Source: Endothia cerciana
Taxonomy: Eukaryota; Ascomycota; Sordariomycetes; Diaporthales; Cryphonectriaceae
Assembly (NCBI GenBank): GCA_026119935.1
Contig: JALRMH010000009.1
Location: forward strand, 895,429 to 959,428
Length of the DNA stretch: 64,000 nucleotides
Direction of reading: 5' to 3'
Shown here piece after piece: positions 11,878-24,701 of this stretch. Made by a program: the position numbers and the translations under genes. Positions within the stretch are counted from its first letter, which is position 1. Every line of letters starts with the position of its first letter. The notes under the pieces were generated by a model. The model made no database searches, was not told the DNA's origin, and was given only the letters and a program-made list of their open reading frames with translations.

Positions 11878-14000
11878 CGCTCGCAAACTGAGCACTGGCT
11901 CCTCCTCGTCTTCTCGCCCTAACAATGATACCCAATTTTTAAGCTACTCGAATCCTACTGCTCTATCCATGCTCCGGCTACGGCCTGGCACACCTCGACA
12001 ACGAGCCTGTCTTAGGACCGGCGCCATCCTGCTGTCCGGACCTGGTCAGCTCAGGCCTGCCGCTGATCCTCAGCCCACTCGGATACGCTGGTGCCAGAGC
12101 TGATCTGAGATTTGCAAGCCTGACGGGCTCGATCTTAGATGCCTCTGGCCGGCTTCTTTCCTAAGACAGCCAAAGTCTTTGAGCTGGCAGTGGCGCCGGG
12201 TCGGCGCTTGGCGCTTGGTCACCGTGCGAGGTCGTGTCAAATATGTTTACGGAGGCCCGAGACAGCAGATCGGCCATTATGCCGAACAAGCCGGGCCTCT
12301 GAGAGGTCTGACTGTGTCCCCAGGACCACCGGGGCCTGTCGTGCCACAAGGCTAATGCGCCCTCGCTCCGTGGTGCCCAGATGCACAAGGATGCTTCGAC
12401 GCATCATGATTGGTCTCCTGAGACCTCTTTCTGTGAGATAGGCAGTTACCCGAACGCCAGCGGCGAAACTTGTCGAGATCTCCTGAACCAGAATTCATCG
12501 AACATCGTCTCAGCCTCGGGCTATCTTCGGAGTGCCTGCCGCTCTGCCAGACTCGCCCGCGGTGAACCTCCACCGTTCTACCTCGCGAGCGTACCACATT
12601 GCGCAACGCGAGCCTCACGGCTTCCCCCACTTCCGTGCTCTCGTTGGCCCCGTGCCTTATCCTAGACCGGTCGCCTGATCGTGTTTGACTTTAATCCAGG
12701 GCCTCTTGGTTCTGTGTGAGATCCGCTAGTCTTGCTCTACCGAAGGGGCTTGGATATGGGATGCCAACCAGCGTTCAGTTCTTCATTCTGCTCTCGGCAC
12801 TGAGCAGAGCCGTAGGCTAGTTGGCATTTTCGTCCATCTGAGTGACCCCATGGTTTACTCGGTCATCACGACGGGTGGCACAGGTAGCAAGAGACGAGAC
12901 ATGGATCCTAGTCGAGGACTCTCGCGCCGTAAACATGAGGGAGCACGACGACAGGCAGCTCTCTGCTCAAGATGGACCGATGTCCTCCGCGAATACTGTA
13001 TTGAACGGTTTGACCTGCGACATCCAGCTGCCTTCTGAAGGCACTCAGAAATGGGAGCAAATATCTTGTCGTCTCGGCACAATAAACTCTACGCCTCCGC
13101 CACAGTATGTTGTCTTGATGCTGCGGTAGCGAGGGTTACCGCTAATGCCCCACCAGTCCTATGTAACTTTCATCACTCAGGTCAAGGTCTGCTCTACCTG
13201 CAAGGCCGAGGGAATGGTGCCCATATCCGAGGACACATGTGGGGTCGCCAAAGCGGTCGGTGTCTTTTTGCAGTTGTGGTATCTCCGGAAGCAAAACGAT
13301 CGAGACGCCTACCAAGTGCTGGAAGTGTAGGCATGACACAGAGACCAGTACTCAACCAGACCGCAAACGTCGTATCCATGGAGGAGGCGCACGGGTTCCA
13401 TAGATTCAATCAGAAGATGTTTTAAAGAGAATGGCAAATGGGATAGATGTTGTTAGTTTCCCATATATAAGGATCAACACATCTGGTCTGCGGGGTACAG
13501 GATAGCTGGAGAGACAAAAACATCACGCAATAGCATGACCTCCAGGTCCTGTGGAACAGGGTGGCGATGATGCCTCTCCCATCCCAGCTACTTGATAGGC
13601 CTTTGACCGAGAATTTGATATCTCACGATGTGTCTTCACAGCATGGGCAGTATCGAATGGCATTGACCAGACTACCGTAACTACCCGCGCGGCTTGTTGA
13701 AGTACGTATATGATGAGTAGGTAAAGTGCCTAGGCCCTGGTCTTGCCTGCCGGAAACCTTCTAGGGGTGGCAGCGTCTGCTTAGTCAACCCCCTTATCCA
13801 AGCTTCTGAATTTTCTCGAGCTCTATCTCTGTCTATCATAGCTCTGTGTCTCCAGAACTTCATCATCACAGGCGCAAACATCCCGGCACTGCAAAATTTC
13901 CTTCCGCCCCCCCTCACATCATCCCAAACGCTGCCACAGTCTTCTTTCGATACCTGCTCTGTTCGTTTCTGTCCTTCCTTCCGTCCTCGACCAAGCGAAA
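11878..14000. other. Intergenic with a possible decayed Cys-motif gene; MAM33 upstream region
   Basis: No complete gene could be assembled over these 2.1 kb. Several medium-length frames overlap with no shared function. Between about 13,190 and 13,400 two different frames encode closely spaced Cys pairs, described as a separate finding. The last 100 bases before 14001 are pyrimidine-rich and look like the MAM33 5' UTR. Confidence 0.45.
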
Positions 14001-14943
14001 ATGTTCTCTGCTCGATACCTGGCGCGCTCGGCGCCCTGCGCCATCTCGCGCCTGACCAGCAGTGCCAGACCTGCCGTCGCCAGGCAAGGCGCCCTGCTGC
14101 GTGCGCTACCTGTGCGCTCCCAGATCTCAGCCTTTGGTACCTCCATCCTGCGCAAGGGACCTGCTGGCACGATCGACACCGAACTCAGCTCGAAACTCGA
14201 CAGCGAGATACAATTCGAGACCAGCATGAAGGACAACGAGGCGCTACCCGTGAGCATCAAGGACTTCGTGGAGAACGGCCCGTTTGAGATCCAGGATACA
14301 CCCGGCCAGCAGGACGTCGTTCTCACTCGCACGTACGGCAACGAAAAGTGAGTCCGTCCATACATCGTCAACGCCCTACTGAGATTCACCTGCGCTAACC
14401 TGCAACTCGGATAGGATCACCGTGACCTTCTCGATCGCCGACATCGCCAGTATGGAGAACGATATGTTGGAGGAGGATGCCGGCTTAGGCGACGAGGATG
14501 GCGACCTGCTGGGCGACATTCCGCGCTCGCAGCAGGAGACCTCCGAGGAGGCTGAGGATGTGGACGGCGAGTCGGCAGAGCAGGAGCCGTCCGTGACCTG
14601 CCGGCTGAACATCGTGATCGAGAAGTCTGGCCAGGCGGGCGCTCTCAACATCGAAGCCGTTGCGCAGGAAGCCAGCATCCTCGTCGAGAATATGTACTAC
14701 TACCACGATGCCGCCATCGCGCACTCGAGCAACCCCGAGGCCGTTCACAAGGGCGCAGACGTCTACCCCGGTCCACCCTTTGGCACCCTTGATGAGGACC
14801 TGCAGCTGCTGATGGAGCAGTACCTGGACGAGCGCGGTATCAACTCGGCCCTGGCGGTCTTTGTACCGGATTACATGGACATGAAGGAGCACAGAGAGTA
14901 CCTGTCTTGGTTGAACAACGTTAAGAAGTTCGTGGATGCGTAA
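14001..14943 (+). CDS. MAM33: Mitochondrial acidic matrix protein Mam33 (p32/C1QBP family)
   Basis: The two-exon model is 14001-14347 and 14415-14943, giving 291 aa. The first 45 or so residues are rich in Arg, Ser and Ala without acids (MFSARYLARSAPCAISRLTS), a typical matrix-targeting presequence. The remainder is the p32 fold: ITVTFSIADI, an acidic insert of about 40 residues, CRLNIVIEKSGQAGALNIEA, YPGPPFGTLDEDLQLLMEQY and EYLSWLNNVKKFVDA at the C-terminus. Family members form a doughnut-shaped acidic trimer in the matrix and affect mitochondrial ribosomes and respiration. The intron (67 nt) has a GTGAGT donor and ATAG acceptor and splits a Lys codon. Confidence 0.96.
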
Positions 14944-15919
14944 AGGGCCCGGTCGGTAGTTCGGACGGGAGGGCCATAGCGCGAGGCGCGTAGTTTGGCG
15001 AGAAAGCGGGCGAGGCGAACTCGCGGGTCCTTTCAGCCTCATGTAAAAAGGAAATTCCCACTCTAAAGGATCCAGATGATGATGTACTATAGGCGACGTG
15101 TTTCTGACTGGAAAGAAATCTCGCGTTCACTCCGGCGTATCATATCCGACCCAACAAAATGGAGAACGAACATTGGCATATATACGAATTTGGGTGATGA
15201 GTTGGTGGCCCCTGCTTGAGTTGCTGTTCAGTTAAGAATAGTAGCGCACGGCTCGTGATCCAGAGCTAAAACTACTGTGAAGCTGACCACGGCCATCGCG
15301 CGGAACTGCTGACGTCCTGTCTGGCGGTTTAAGAACTGGAATTTCAACCCATCTGCTACTCATCAGTAGTTAGAGCAGATGGTGCTTGGGGGGGGCGAGT
15401 ATTACAAAGTACGAACGTTGGTCAAACCCGGTTACGGGTACGAATTGGTTCAATATCGATAAGAGGGGTATGTTCAATTTGATTCGTATCCTTGCTTTTC
15501 CTCCTTTTCCTCCTTTTCCTTCTTTTTTTTCTTCCTCTCGCCCTCTCTTTTCTTGTCCCATTCTATACGATCCTACTCAGTCGTCCTCGAGCTCAACCTA
15601 CGAGGCGTCGGTCAGCAGATCACTCTTCCTTTCCCTCCTTCACCACTGAATCAAGGGATCTTGTCAGCCAGGACGAGAGGGCGCATCAGTCTGTCACAAG
15701 GACGGCCGGCTCACGTGGCACCTCATATTATATGCATAACGATTTGGAAATATGAGTGGATATATATTAGGTTTGAAGTAATTAGGTACATCGGGGCCCG
15801 CCTGGCACATTCTCGGCGTTCCGTAAGGGAGGGACTGTCCAGTGAGGGCAGCACATTCGAGGAAGCCATATCAATTTCTGATGTCCACATTTCCAAACGC
15901 TGAGAAGGGTTCGTTCACC
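14944..15919. other. Convergent intergenic region MAM33 / transporter
   Basis: About 1 kb between two convergent genes. It contains a pyrimidine-rich repeat of CCTTTTCCT type near 15495-15530 and a G7 tract near 15389. No gene is supported. Confidence 0.55.
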
Positions 15920-17828
15920 TCAAACTTGCAGCTCCTTGGGTTCATTCGCCGCCGTGCTCCCGGGCACCGGCTTGATATCGGCGTCGCCCGGCGTGGTCTC
16001 CACTCTGCTCTCTTGTGGCTCCAGCTCGAGCTGCTTCTCATTGGTATCTTTGATACCAACCTCGGTGGCACGATGGTTGTCCAGCATGTCTTTCCCAAAG
16101 AAGTTGACGTACACTGGGTAGATGAAAGCCAGGATGTATCCCATCATGGGGATGGTCATCGCGACATGAGCGTTGTGGTATGTCACGATAGCGCCAGTGA
16201 TAGGAGGGAAGACCATACCACCTGAGATGGCCGACACCAGAAAAGACCCGCCGCGCTTTGTGTGGCGACCCAGGCCCCGCAGGCCGAGGGTGAAGATAGT
16301 GGCGAAGCAGGCGGACTCCCAGAATAAGACCATAATCAACATGGCGATGGAGGCGTGGCCCGCCGTGGTGATTGCGGCGACGACAAAGACGAAGCAGAGG
16401 GCGAGATAGACGGTCATAACGTAACGTGGCTTGACGGCGGGGATCACGAGCAGAAACCCGGTGACGAATCGGTTGAAGGCGTAGAGACCCTGACCGACAG
16501 CGAGCATGTTCGAGCCGTAGGACTTGTATGAGCCTGGGTCGACTCCCGCGGGGGCGGTCTCTGTAAGCGTGAGACGTTAGCGTGGAGATTCTGACAGGAA
16601 TTGTGATAGATGCAACAGCCCGCCCACCCCCCACTGAAAAAGAAGGCCGACTTCTCAAGTCCTCGAAGCTGTACGCTACAAGCGCAGACATTTCCTCGTC
16701 CAGCACTAAAGGGAGATATACATACCCTCAACAAAATTAATAAAGTAATTCGCTACCGACACTTGCGCACCAATGTAGCAGAATTGAGACCAGACGGCGA
16801 GGAAGAGATTCGTCTGCTTGCGCAATGGCCCCACGTCACGGCTTTCGATAGCGTCCTCCTGAATAGACCTTTTTTTTGGGGGGGGGGGGGGGAGGGGCAA
16901 GTCAGCGTCCGGAATTTCGAATGGGCATCTAAGAGCCGGCAGGGACTTACATGTCGGCGTCGGTAATCTCGGGCATAGGCGCAAGCCAAAACAGTACGAT
17001 CAGGAGGGCGACAAAGCATGCCACGCCAAGATAGGTCCACTGCACTCTCTGCAAGCCCTGCTGGGTATCTGCGGAAGTAAAGAAGACGCGCGCCGCCAAG
17101 AGCGGTGCGACAAAGGATCCCACGCCTTGAACGGCCTTCGGTGATGTTAAAGCGGACCCCAGCCACAGGTGCATCGTCGAGTGTCAAGCTTACCTGTGCG
17201 AGGTTGAGTCTGATCTCGGAATATTTCGGAGGACCGCAGATGGCGAGAAACCTGAGTGTTGTCAGAGAGCGTTGTCGTGACTGGCTCATGGCCAACGTCG
17301 AAGGACAGGGCCGCTCACGGGTCCGCAGCGGTTTCGAGGGTAGAAAGTCCCATGCCCACGACAAACATGGATCCGCAGAAGCCTCCGAAGCTTTGCTTCA
17401 CACCGGACGGCCAGAACAGCAGGCATCCCACAGCCAGGACGGCCAGGCCGGTCATGAAGGTGACACGAAAGCCATAACGTCGCAGGATCCAGCCAGATAT
17501 GGTCAACGGGCAGAGGAAGTAGGCACCGAAGTAGGCAGCGGACAAGCCAGCGGACTTGCTAGCCGTGATGTTGAGCAGCGCCTGGAAATCCGAGTTCAGG
17601 GTATCGAGGAGGCCGTACGCGAACCCCCACAGGAAAAACAGGATGGTGACTACGAACCGGTTAGTCGAGGTTGGTCCCTGCTGTCGGCGCCTTCGCCGTT
17701 ACCTGGAGGAGATGATGAGGGCACCGCTCACCCAGCAGATTTGGAAGGAGACTTTGTCTATTCGTCAACAGGGCGGCCGAAGTGACATCGTCGTCACTGA
17801 CGGTGATTTTCCTCCGCCAGAGACCCAT
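15920..17828 (-). CDS. MFS transporter, FHS (fucose/glucose-galactose:H+ symporter) family
   Basis: The six-exon model on the minus strand is 17732-17828, 17319-17649, 17194-17251, 16951-17135, 16726-16868 and 15920-16560, giving 484 aa, the usual length of fungal FHS permeases. Family landmarks in order are FFLWGFAYGLLDTLNSDFQ (TM1), AAYFGAYFLCPLTISGWIL (TM2), GFRVTFMTGLAVLAVGCLLF, STLETAADPFLAICGPPKYS, VQWTYLGVACFVALLIVLFW, NLFLAVWSQFCYIGAQVSVA and NRFVTGFLLV. Twelve hydrophobic helices are expected, followed by a hydrophilic cytosolic tail. The substrate is probably a hexose or deoxyhexose, but it cannot be read from sequence. The start ATG at 17828 gives MGLWRRKI, typical of this subfamily. 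Intron 16869-16950 contains a G15 tract next to a T8 run just inside the 3' splice site. Confidence 0.93.
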
Positions 17829-20800
17829 GGCCACGACTCTCGGATCAGGCTGTGAGGAATGGGTTCAGAGTACGGGAGAAGGGGAGGGGGTCCCAAGATA
17901 CTGGGTAAGACCGAGGGGCTGTCGGACAGGAAATCCAAGACAGGGCAAGAGGAGGTTGAGCATCATATAAAGGACACAGCGTGGGCTTGTAGGCCGGTCC
18001 AGCATGCACGCATCCAGTCAATGAGTGGCTGGAGAGGATATCCAGAAGGATCAATGCCCTCGGGTCAATGAGAGCCGAGTGCAGAGACAGAGGATCTCGC
18101 CGATACGGTAGCCGGTAGGCCTGAAGCTCAGCTTACGACTACAAACCTGTGTCTACGTTGCCAGGTGTGCCACCCATGATAGCGGGATAGGTGTTTGGTG
18201 CCATGCCTGCAGCCCATGCGCCACCGTTCCGACCGACAGCCACGGGGGCCACGGAGCTGAGCAGGCGTCTTGGATTAGCACAGAGGGTTACTCGATCTCA
18301 GAAGAAGAGAAGGAAAAAAATTGGTTTAGGGGGGGGGGAGGGGGCGTGTGCTCGCCAACAAGTCTGGGGTAAAGGGTGCGAGAGTGGCTTGCGGGGACAG
18401 ATTCGGGGATGGGATATCAAAGAGGTGTGGGGGAGGGCTTTCTGGGGGGCCCAGCAGACTCTGGCATATATCTGGTTAGGCCCATGTGAGGTGTACTCAC
18501 TTCTCAGACAAAGAATTGGACCGAGATGATCCAGTAGGCCCGTCCAGCGGGGTCCCGTGGCCGATGCAAGTTTTCTGTCACCGTTGAAGGGGTTCGGGCA
18601 GAGGCAGAGGTAGAGACCTATTGTCGGTCAGCATGAGGAACACGGAGGTGACGGCCCGTTGGCAGCCCAGTCACAGGCCTCGCTGACCTGACCTCGCAGA
18701 TCGTGGCGGCACGAGCTTCGGGGGGATGCAGGCCTGCGACCTGCCTCGACCAGGGCCCTGGAGGCACCCGCAGCGGTCGGTACCAGGACGGACAGGGCAG
18801 AGGGATGATCAGGGGCAGTGAAGACCTGCAATAGGAAAGGGCCCTAGTGCGGTCTAGACTCGGGTCAGATGAGGGCGAGCATAGGGCGAGGAGCAGATAA
18901 ATCTCGTACAGGCAATAAGTAGGTATGGCCTATGGCTGGCGTCTTGGGAAAGACATCCTCGTTGTGGTCAGGGAACGTCCAATGTGCAGACCACAACAGC
19001 CCCACCCTGTCTACCTCCCCCGGCTATCCCTATTTTTTTTACCCCAGCTGCCCCAGCCTGGATTCTGCGGGGAAAGTGCCTGCCCCTCACAGTGGGCTTC
19101 ACGCCCATCCGTCGTGATTACCTTGTACGTATGTACTGCTCTGTCTTCATCCCCACACCACTCGTGGGATTGGCACCACCCAACAACAGACATATACTGA
19201 GGTTATATAAAGACGATACGGCACGACTTGATCTGTAGAGACCGATCTCTACATACCTGACCTCAAGCATTACCCAAACAAGCACCTCGCAATGTCTTCT
19301 TTGATGAAGGTGGTATAGCATCTTAGTAATCTCCATCTTGATATATATATTGTGTATCCCAGCTAGGTGCGAGACCCACGCGCAGAATGGATCCCAATGC
19401 TCCAGAGCAAGTGCAGTCAAGACGCAACTATGTCTGGCAGTCAGAAGGGGCACGTATGGCCACAAACAAGCACCACCACCAGTCATCGCCATTCCCAACC
19501 AGGCCCATGGTTGAACAAGACATTTTCTTTTCGCAGGTGAACACAGTCAGCCCGCGATACGGCCCAGGGCCTATATTGTAGTGATCCCACCGGCACCTGT
19601 CTTACTGACGTCGGTCCCATCGCCCAGTCCGGGTTGCCAAATCCCCAGATTCCCATGTAGTTTGTGCATATGGTAAGCCCAACATGATCTCACCACCCTC
19701 TGCGATCAGTCACTACCATGGTGCCGGACTCCTGGCCGGACCAGATTAGACTGAGAAACCCATGGAAGAGCAGGTCACACAATATGTATAGTAAGAGTTC
19801 CAAGGCCCTAAGCTATGGAGAGGCTTGTGCTAAGCATAAGACTACTTGCTCGTTGCCTGTACAGAATGGGGTGTGGGGGCCGCATGAGATCCAGTCCCTA
19901 CAAAATCGGAGGATACTATGGTAATAATCTGCCATGTGCCCCGAGGTCGAGATCTCAGCTTCAAGGAGCATGTTGGTGGTCAGCTCAGCCGGCAGTAGAA
20001 GACAGTAAGAAAGTGAAAGACCCCCTATAGAATACTTAGTAGACGGCATATGCAGCATATCAAGGTGGGCAGACGGTCACCGATGAGGTAGATATAACAT
20101 GTATGATCCAGGTGGGTATGTAAATCACTAATACAATTTGGACAATAGTAAGCAGAGCCCTCAGGAATGGTGAGCCGCAGAAGGGCTGAATCGAAATGTC
20201 GGAAGGGGCCGAGCTGTGACAGCTGGAGCCAGGCCGGCAGTCATCCCAGCAGCTAGGCCCCCGTCTGGACTAGGGGAGATCTGGGCTGCTGCCAAAAGGC
20301 ACTAGAGAGGCCTTGAACTGTTAGCAGGCCGCTGAATCATTCCCTACGCCCACGGACCCTACATACCATAGTACTAACACACTAACATGTGCCCCACCGC
20401 CCTATGCCTCCTGAGACTGGTCTGCACCCTGCTGGCTGGCACCTGGAGCAGAGCCAAGCCTGGCCAGGCCCGCTGGGGGGCCTAGTTGGATTCTCGACAC
20501 TTGATTTGAGCCTGACCATGACTCTGCTGACCGGGTTAGAAAATTTAGGACGGGCCAAAACAACAAACGACGCACGGCTGTGACCTTTTTTGGGAACTTT
20601 TCTCTCTCCTTCCTTTTCCCTTTTCCCCTCTCCTCAGCCCACCGGTCCACCATACACACACACGCCGCGCGACGTCAATTGTTCCCTTCGCGGGTGCTCC
20701 TCTTAGCAACTCTCCCTCTCCCTCCTCCTCCTCCTCCTCCTCCTCCTCCTCCTCCTCTTCCTCCTCTTCCTCCTCCTCTTCCTCCCCCGTCTTCTTCTTC

Positions 20801-21483
20801 TTTCACCTGGTTTTCCATTATCTCCCCCCGTTCTGTCCCTGTGCGGCTGGTAGCTCTTGCATCACCTCGATATTGCATCACCCGTCCCAGCGTCTGTTGG
20901 CGACAGTGTTCGACCATTCAGGATATTCAAGACCTTCTCGGTCCGGAGTCTTCCCGTCGATCAGTCGGTACATCAGAACCAACCGGGCTCCTGCGAGGTT
21001 TTCATCGCCCTGCGCACCTTCACCCGGCGCTGATTGAAGTGGAACGCACGCCAACGTCTGCGTCATCCTCCCCGGCTACGCGACCGTCCCCTCACCTTCC
21101 ATACGAGTCAAAAGATCGTGGTCGACCTGCTGCATCCAGTCACTCTGGACGTACCATCCCCCTGCGAAGCGTCACGAAACCTGTCGAATCTACAAGTAGG
21201 AGGCCATACCCAATCTCGCAGAGCATTGGGCCGATTGCTACCTCCGCCTTGCAGCAGCATCTTTCTTACCCACTCGAAATAGACTTGCGACTTCTGCACG
21301 TGTGGACTCGCGAGCCATCTACGTTTTGCCAAGTCAACCTTTGCAGGGCAACAACACGGAACAGCATAAGAGCCGGTCAACAAGGATTGCTCACCGCCGC
21401 TCAAAACCAGTCGAAACGAACGAATCCCATCCCCACCCACTCTCCCACTCTGCACACACAGTTTTCTGTGACTTTGACTAGTC
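17829..21483. other. 3.6 kb intergenic region; eIF2A leader at its right end
   Basis: No gene is supported. The left part presumably holds the transporter promoter, with a G-rich stretch around 18328-18345. The right part from about 20,580 is strongly pyrimidine-rich, including a long CCT microsatellite, and is probably the eIF2A promoter and 5' UTR. A frame of about 346 codons at 20,580-21,620 is low-complexity, overlaps the eIF2A start in another frame and was rejected. Confidence 0.5.
20719..20790. repeat. (CCT)n microsatellite in the eIF2A leader region
   Basis: About 70 nt of CCT units with CTT interruptions, pyrimidine-only on the plus strand, lies about 0.7 kb upstream of the eIF2A start codon. 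CT-rich blocks are common near transcription starts of highly expressed fungal genes. Confidence 0.9.
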
Positions 21484-23707
21484 ATGGCCAACCTGCTGCA
21501 GTTTTCCTATCGAACCCAGAAGGCCGTCGGCCTCTTCAGCGCCGGCTGGCTCGACAAGGCCTCCGCCTCTCTGTCCACCGCTGGAGAGCCTGCGCCCTAC
21601 TCTCCAGTCCCTGGGTTTGACAAGTACGAAGAGAACTCTCGGTGTTGTGTGTACTCCCCCTGTGGTCGATACTTCGCTTGGGCCTCTAATGACAGTGTGA
21701 GCGTTGCCGATGCCACTACTGGCAAGGTGGTGACCTCGCTGCCCGGCCTGGCCCTGGTCAACGAGCTTGGTTTCTCCCCGCTGGGAACCTTTCTCACCAC
21801 ACTGGAGCGGCCATCCAAGGACGAGGCCGGTGATGCCACAAAGAATCTCAAGATCTGGCGCACCATCGAGGATCTCCCCGAAGGAACAGCCAAGGCGCCC
21901 TTGGGGCGGTTTGTGCAGAAGTCGCAGAATGAGTGGAATCTGCAATACACGGCTGACGAGGAATTCTGTGCCCGTCTCGTCACTAACGAGGTCCAATTCT
22001 ACCAGAGTGATGACCTCAAGACTGTCTGGAACAAGCTGAGAGTTGAGGGCGTGTCGGGCTTTGCGCTCGCAGCCGGGTCGTCACACAACGTAGCAGTTTT
22101 TGTGCCAGAGAGAAAGGTAAGCCTAAATTGTGAAGTCCACCGGCATGTTCAAATCGTGCTTTGGCTGGATGAGTGCTAACGCCGATACCTAGGGACAACC
22201 TGCTGCCGTCAAAGTCTTCAACGTCCCCCAGTTTGCAAGCCCAATCTCTCAGAAGACCTTCTTCAAGGGTGACAAAGTCCAGCTGAAGTGGAATCACCAA
22301 GGCTCGAGCTTGATCGTGCTGGCTCAGACGGACGTCGACAAGTCCAACAAGAGTTATTACGGAGAGACGACACTCTACATGCTCAGTGCCAGTGGAGACT
22401 TTGATGCTCGTGTCACCTTGGACAAGGAGGGCCCCATCCATGACGTGTCGTGGTCTCCCACTGGCAGGGAGTTTGGCGTCGTCTATGGCTACATGCCTGC
22501 CAAGACCACCGTCTTCAATTACCGAGGTGTTGCACAGCGGTCCTTCCCTCTGGGTCCTCGGAACACCATCACTTTCTCGCCAACTGGGCGCTTCGTACTG
22601 GTCGCCGGCTTTGGAAACTTGGCCGGTCAGATCGACGTGTACGACCTCTCGAAAGACTACCGCAAGGTCTGCACCATCGAGAGTGGAAACCCAAGCGTGT
22701 GCCAGTGGAGCCCCGATAGCACGTACATCATGACGGCGACGACATCGCCCCGGCTTCGCGTCGACAATGGTGTTAAGATTTGGCATGTAGGCGGGCGCAT
22801 CATGTACAATCAGGACATGGACGAATTGTACAACATCGCTTGGCGCCCAGTGCCAGTTGACCAGCTGCCAAAGAATGTTGACCCTCTTGCCGAGCCCGAA
22901 CCCCACGAGTCCGCAAAGACCTACCTCAGCACCGTCAAGACTCCTTCCAAGCCCGTCGGGGCATACCGACCACCTGGCGCTCGAGGGAGCGTAACGCCGC
23001 TCCACTTCAAGCGTGAGGACGAGGGTGGCGCCGCCCACGTGATGAGCAATGGCGGCCCCGCCCCCACCCTCAACGGCTTCGGTCGGGCACGCCGCCAAGT
23101 TCCAGGAGCCGAGCTTTCTGAAAGTGCGTCTCGTGCATCGGTCCCCGGCGCTGAGCCCGCCGGTGATGAAACCCTGTCCAAGACGGCGCTGAAGAACAAG
23201 AAGAAGCGCGGGAACAAGAAGGCGAAGGACGCTGAGGGCCAGGCACCAGGTAACAACGAGGGCGGCCTGGGCCCCCCGCCGCAGGGATACGGAAGTGGAT
23301 CTGGTGGCGAGGACGGCCAACGCGATCGACATGGTGGTCAGCAGAACAACCACTCGAGGAGCCATTCCCGCAGACCCAACCAGGGTCAACGTGGTGGCCG
23401 CTCGTTTGCTCACAACAATCGAGACCAAACGCCTTCCGGACAAGCAGCACCTCAGGAGGCAGTCCAACAAGCCCAGGCCCCAGCACAGGGAGGAGAGATC
23501 TCGGGGGCCAATCAAGCCCAGAGTGCCAACGCCAAGAAGATGAGGTCGCTCCAAAAGAAGCTCCGAGCCATCGAGGATCTCGAGTTCCGCTTGAAGCAGG
23601 AGGGAGCCAAGAGCCTTGAGGTCACCCAGCTCAACAAGATTGCGAGCAAAGACGGCGTGCTCAAGGACATCGACAAGCTGGAAGCAGAGATGCAAAGGGG
23701 ACAGTAG
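21484..23707 (+). CDS. eIF2A: Eukaryotic translation initiation factor 2A
   Basis: The two-exon model is 21484-22116 and 22193-23707, giving 715 aa. The first 480 or so residues form the WD-type beta-propeller of eIF2A, with ENSRCCVYSPCGRYFAWAS, KGDKVQLKWNHQGSSLIVLA, GPIHDVSWSPTGREFGVVYG, FNYRGVAQRSFPLGPRNTIT and DYRKVCTIESGNPSVCQWSP. The linker contains KTYLSTVKTPSKPVGAYRPP. The C-terminal part is low-complexity, basic and Gln/Gly-rich, then ends in a helical segment (KMRSLQKKLRAIEDLEFRLK) conserved in fungal eIF2A. The factor can deliver initiator tRNA to 40S subunits independently of eIF2 and works in the cytosol. The intron (22117-22192) has GTAAGC, GCTAAC and CTAG signals. Confidence 0.96.
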
Positions 23708-24701
23708 GTCTCACATCGCTAGCAGCCACCACCATAGCCATAAGGCCTTAGCACGGGCCTATGCGCAGCTCGAGGGACGAATGAAGGACATGGGTCAACA
23801 AAATGGTTTCGGGTGTTCTTGGACAGGCATTGGGCATGTGTACCGACTGGCATTAGAATGGGGTATTCTGCAGGTAGAGCCGGGGTCCTGGAAAAAGCAA
23901 CGGGCATAGACTATCGGGTACATTAGCTACAACAGTATGCACCCTTCAAATGCAGTCTGTGATATAATAGTCAAGTCATGATCACTTGAGCTGATGGCCA
24001 TGAGCGTGCTGGACAGGCGGCACCGTCCTACCGCCTCAGACTCGCGTTCTCATTTTTGCTGCTCATAGCACGGCTGTGCTAATCTGCGTAGGACATGTGA
24101 CTGCCTCTTTCTCCTGATCGAATTGGCCAGGTTGAGAAGCCAGCCCTGGATCAACCAACCCCCTTCCTTTATAGAACAGTTTCCCTGTTGCCACATATAG
24201 TGCTCAATGTCACCACTAAGCAACACGCTCAGCATTAGCTGTCGCAGAATACCTCGGATGCAGCCGGGCGAGGCAGGCAGCAGGGAACTGTGCCCCCCAG
24301 TGCGTTCAGTCTGAAGAGGGGGTGTTGGGAGGATGAAGTGCTCGTTTGTTGATGTTATAAAGTAGCCTAACCTCTAGCCAGAACGCCCATCTCAGTGGTG
24401 TGTGTGCATGCGTGCACGTGCGTGCTGGCGCATGTGTGCCTGCCTGCAAGTGTATGTATATACCAAAACTGCATGTCCAGCAGGTGACCCCCATGACGAA
24501 AATTGATGGCTGCTGTATGTGAAAATGAGGAAATGCCCACCCCAAGCCAGAGCTATGCAAATTCTAGAAAGAGTGAGCCGGTGCACTACCGGAGAAACGC
24601 TCGCCTCTCTTCAAATGACGAATAAACCAAAAGACCAAAGGAGTATGTGCCTTGGCAGACATGTGACATGCCTGCATCCTCGTGAACGCACGCATTCCTC
24701 C
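23708..24701. other. Convergent intergenic region eIF2A / OSH4
   Basis: No gene is supported. A stretch of alternating purine-pyrimidine TG/CA/CG sequence at about 24,398-24,452 could form Z-DNA. Confidence 0.5.

Noticed and set aside
20580..21620. 346-codon plus-strand frame ending inside eIF2A
   Set aside because: Low-complexity translation of CT-rich leader DNA with a long Pro run. It has no conserved motif and overlaps the eIF2A start in another frame.
22016..23695. 559-codon open frame on the minus strand, opposite eIF2A
   Set aside because: It is an exact antisense shadow of the eIF2A coding exon, a common effect of GC-rich third positions. The plus-strand protein is clearly conserved, the minus one shows no motif.
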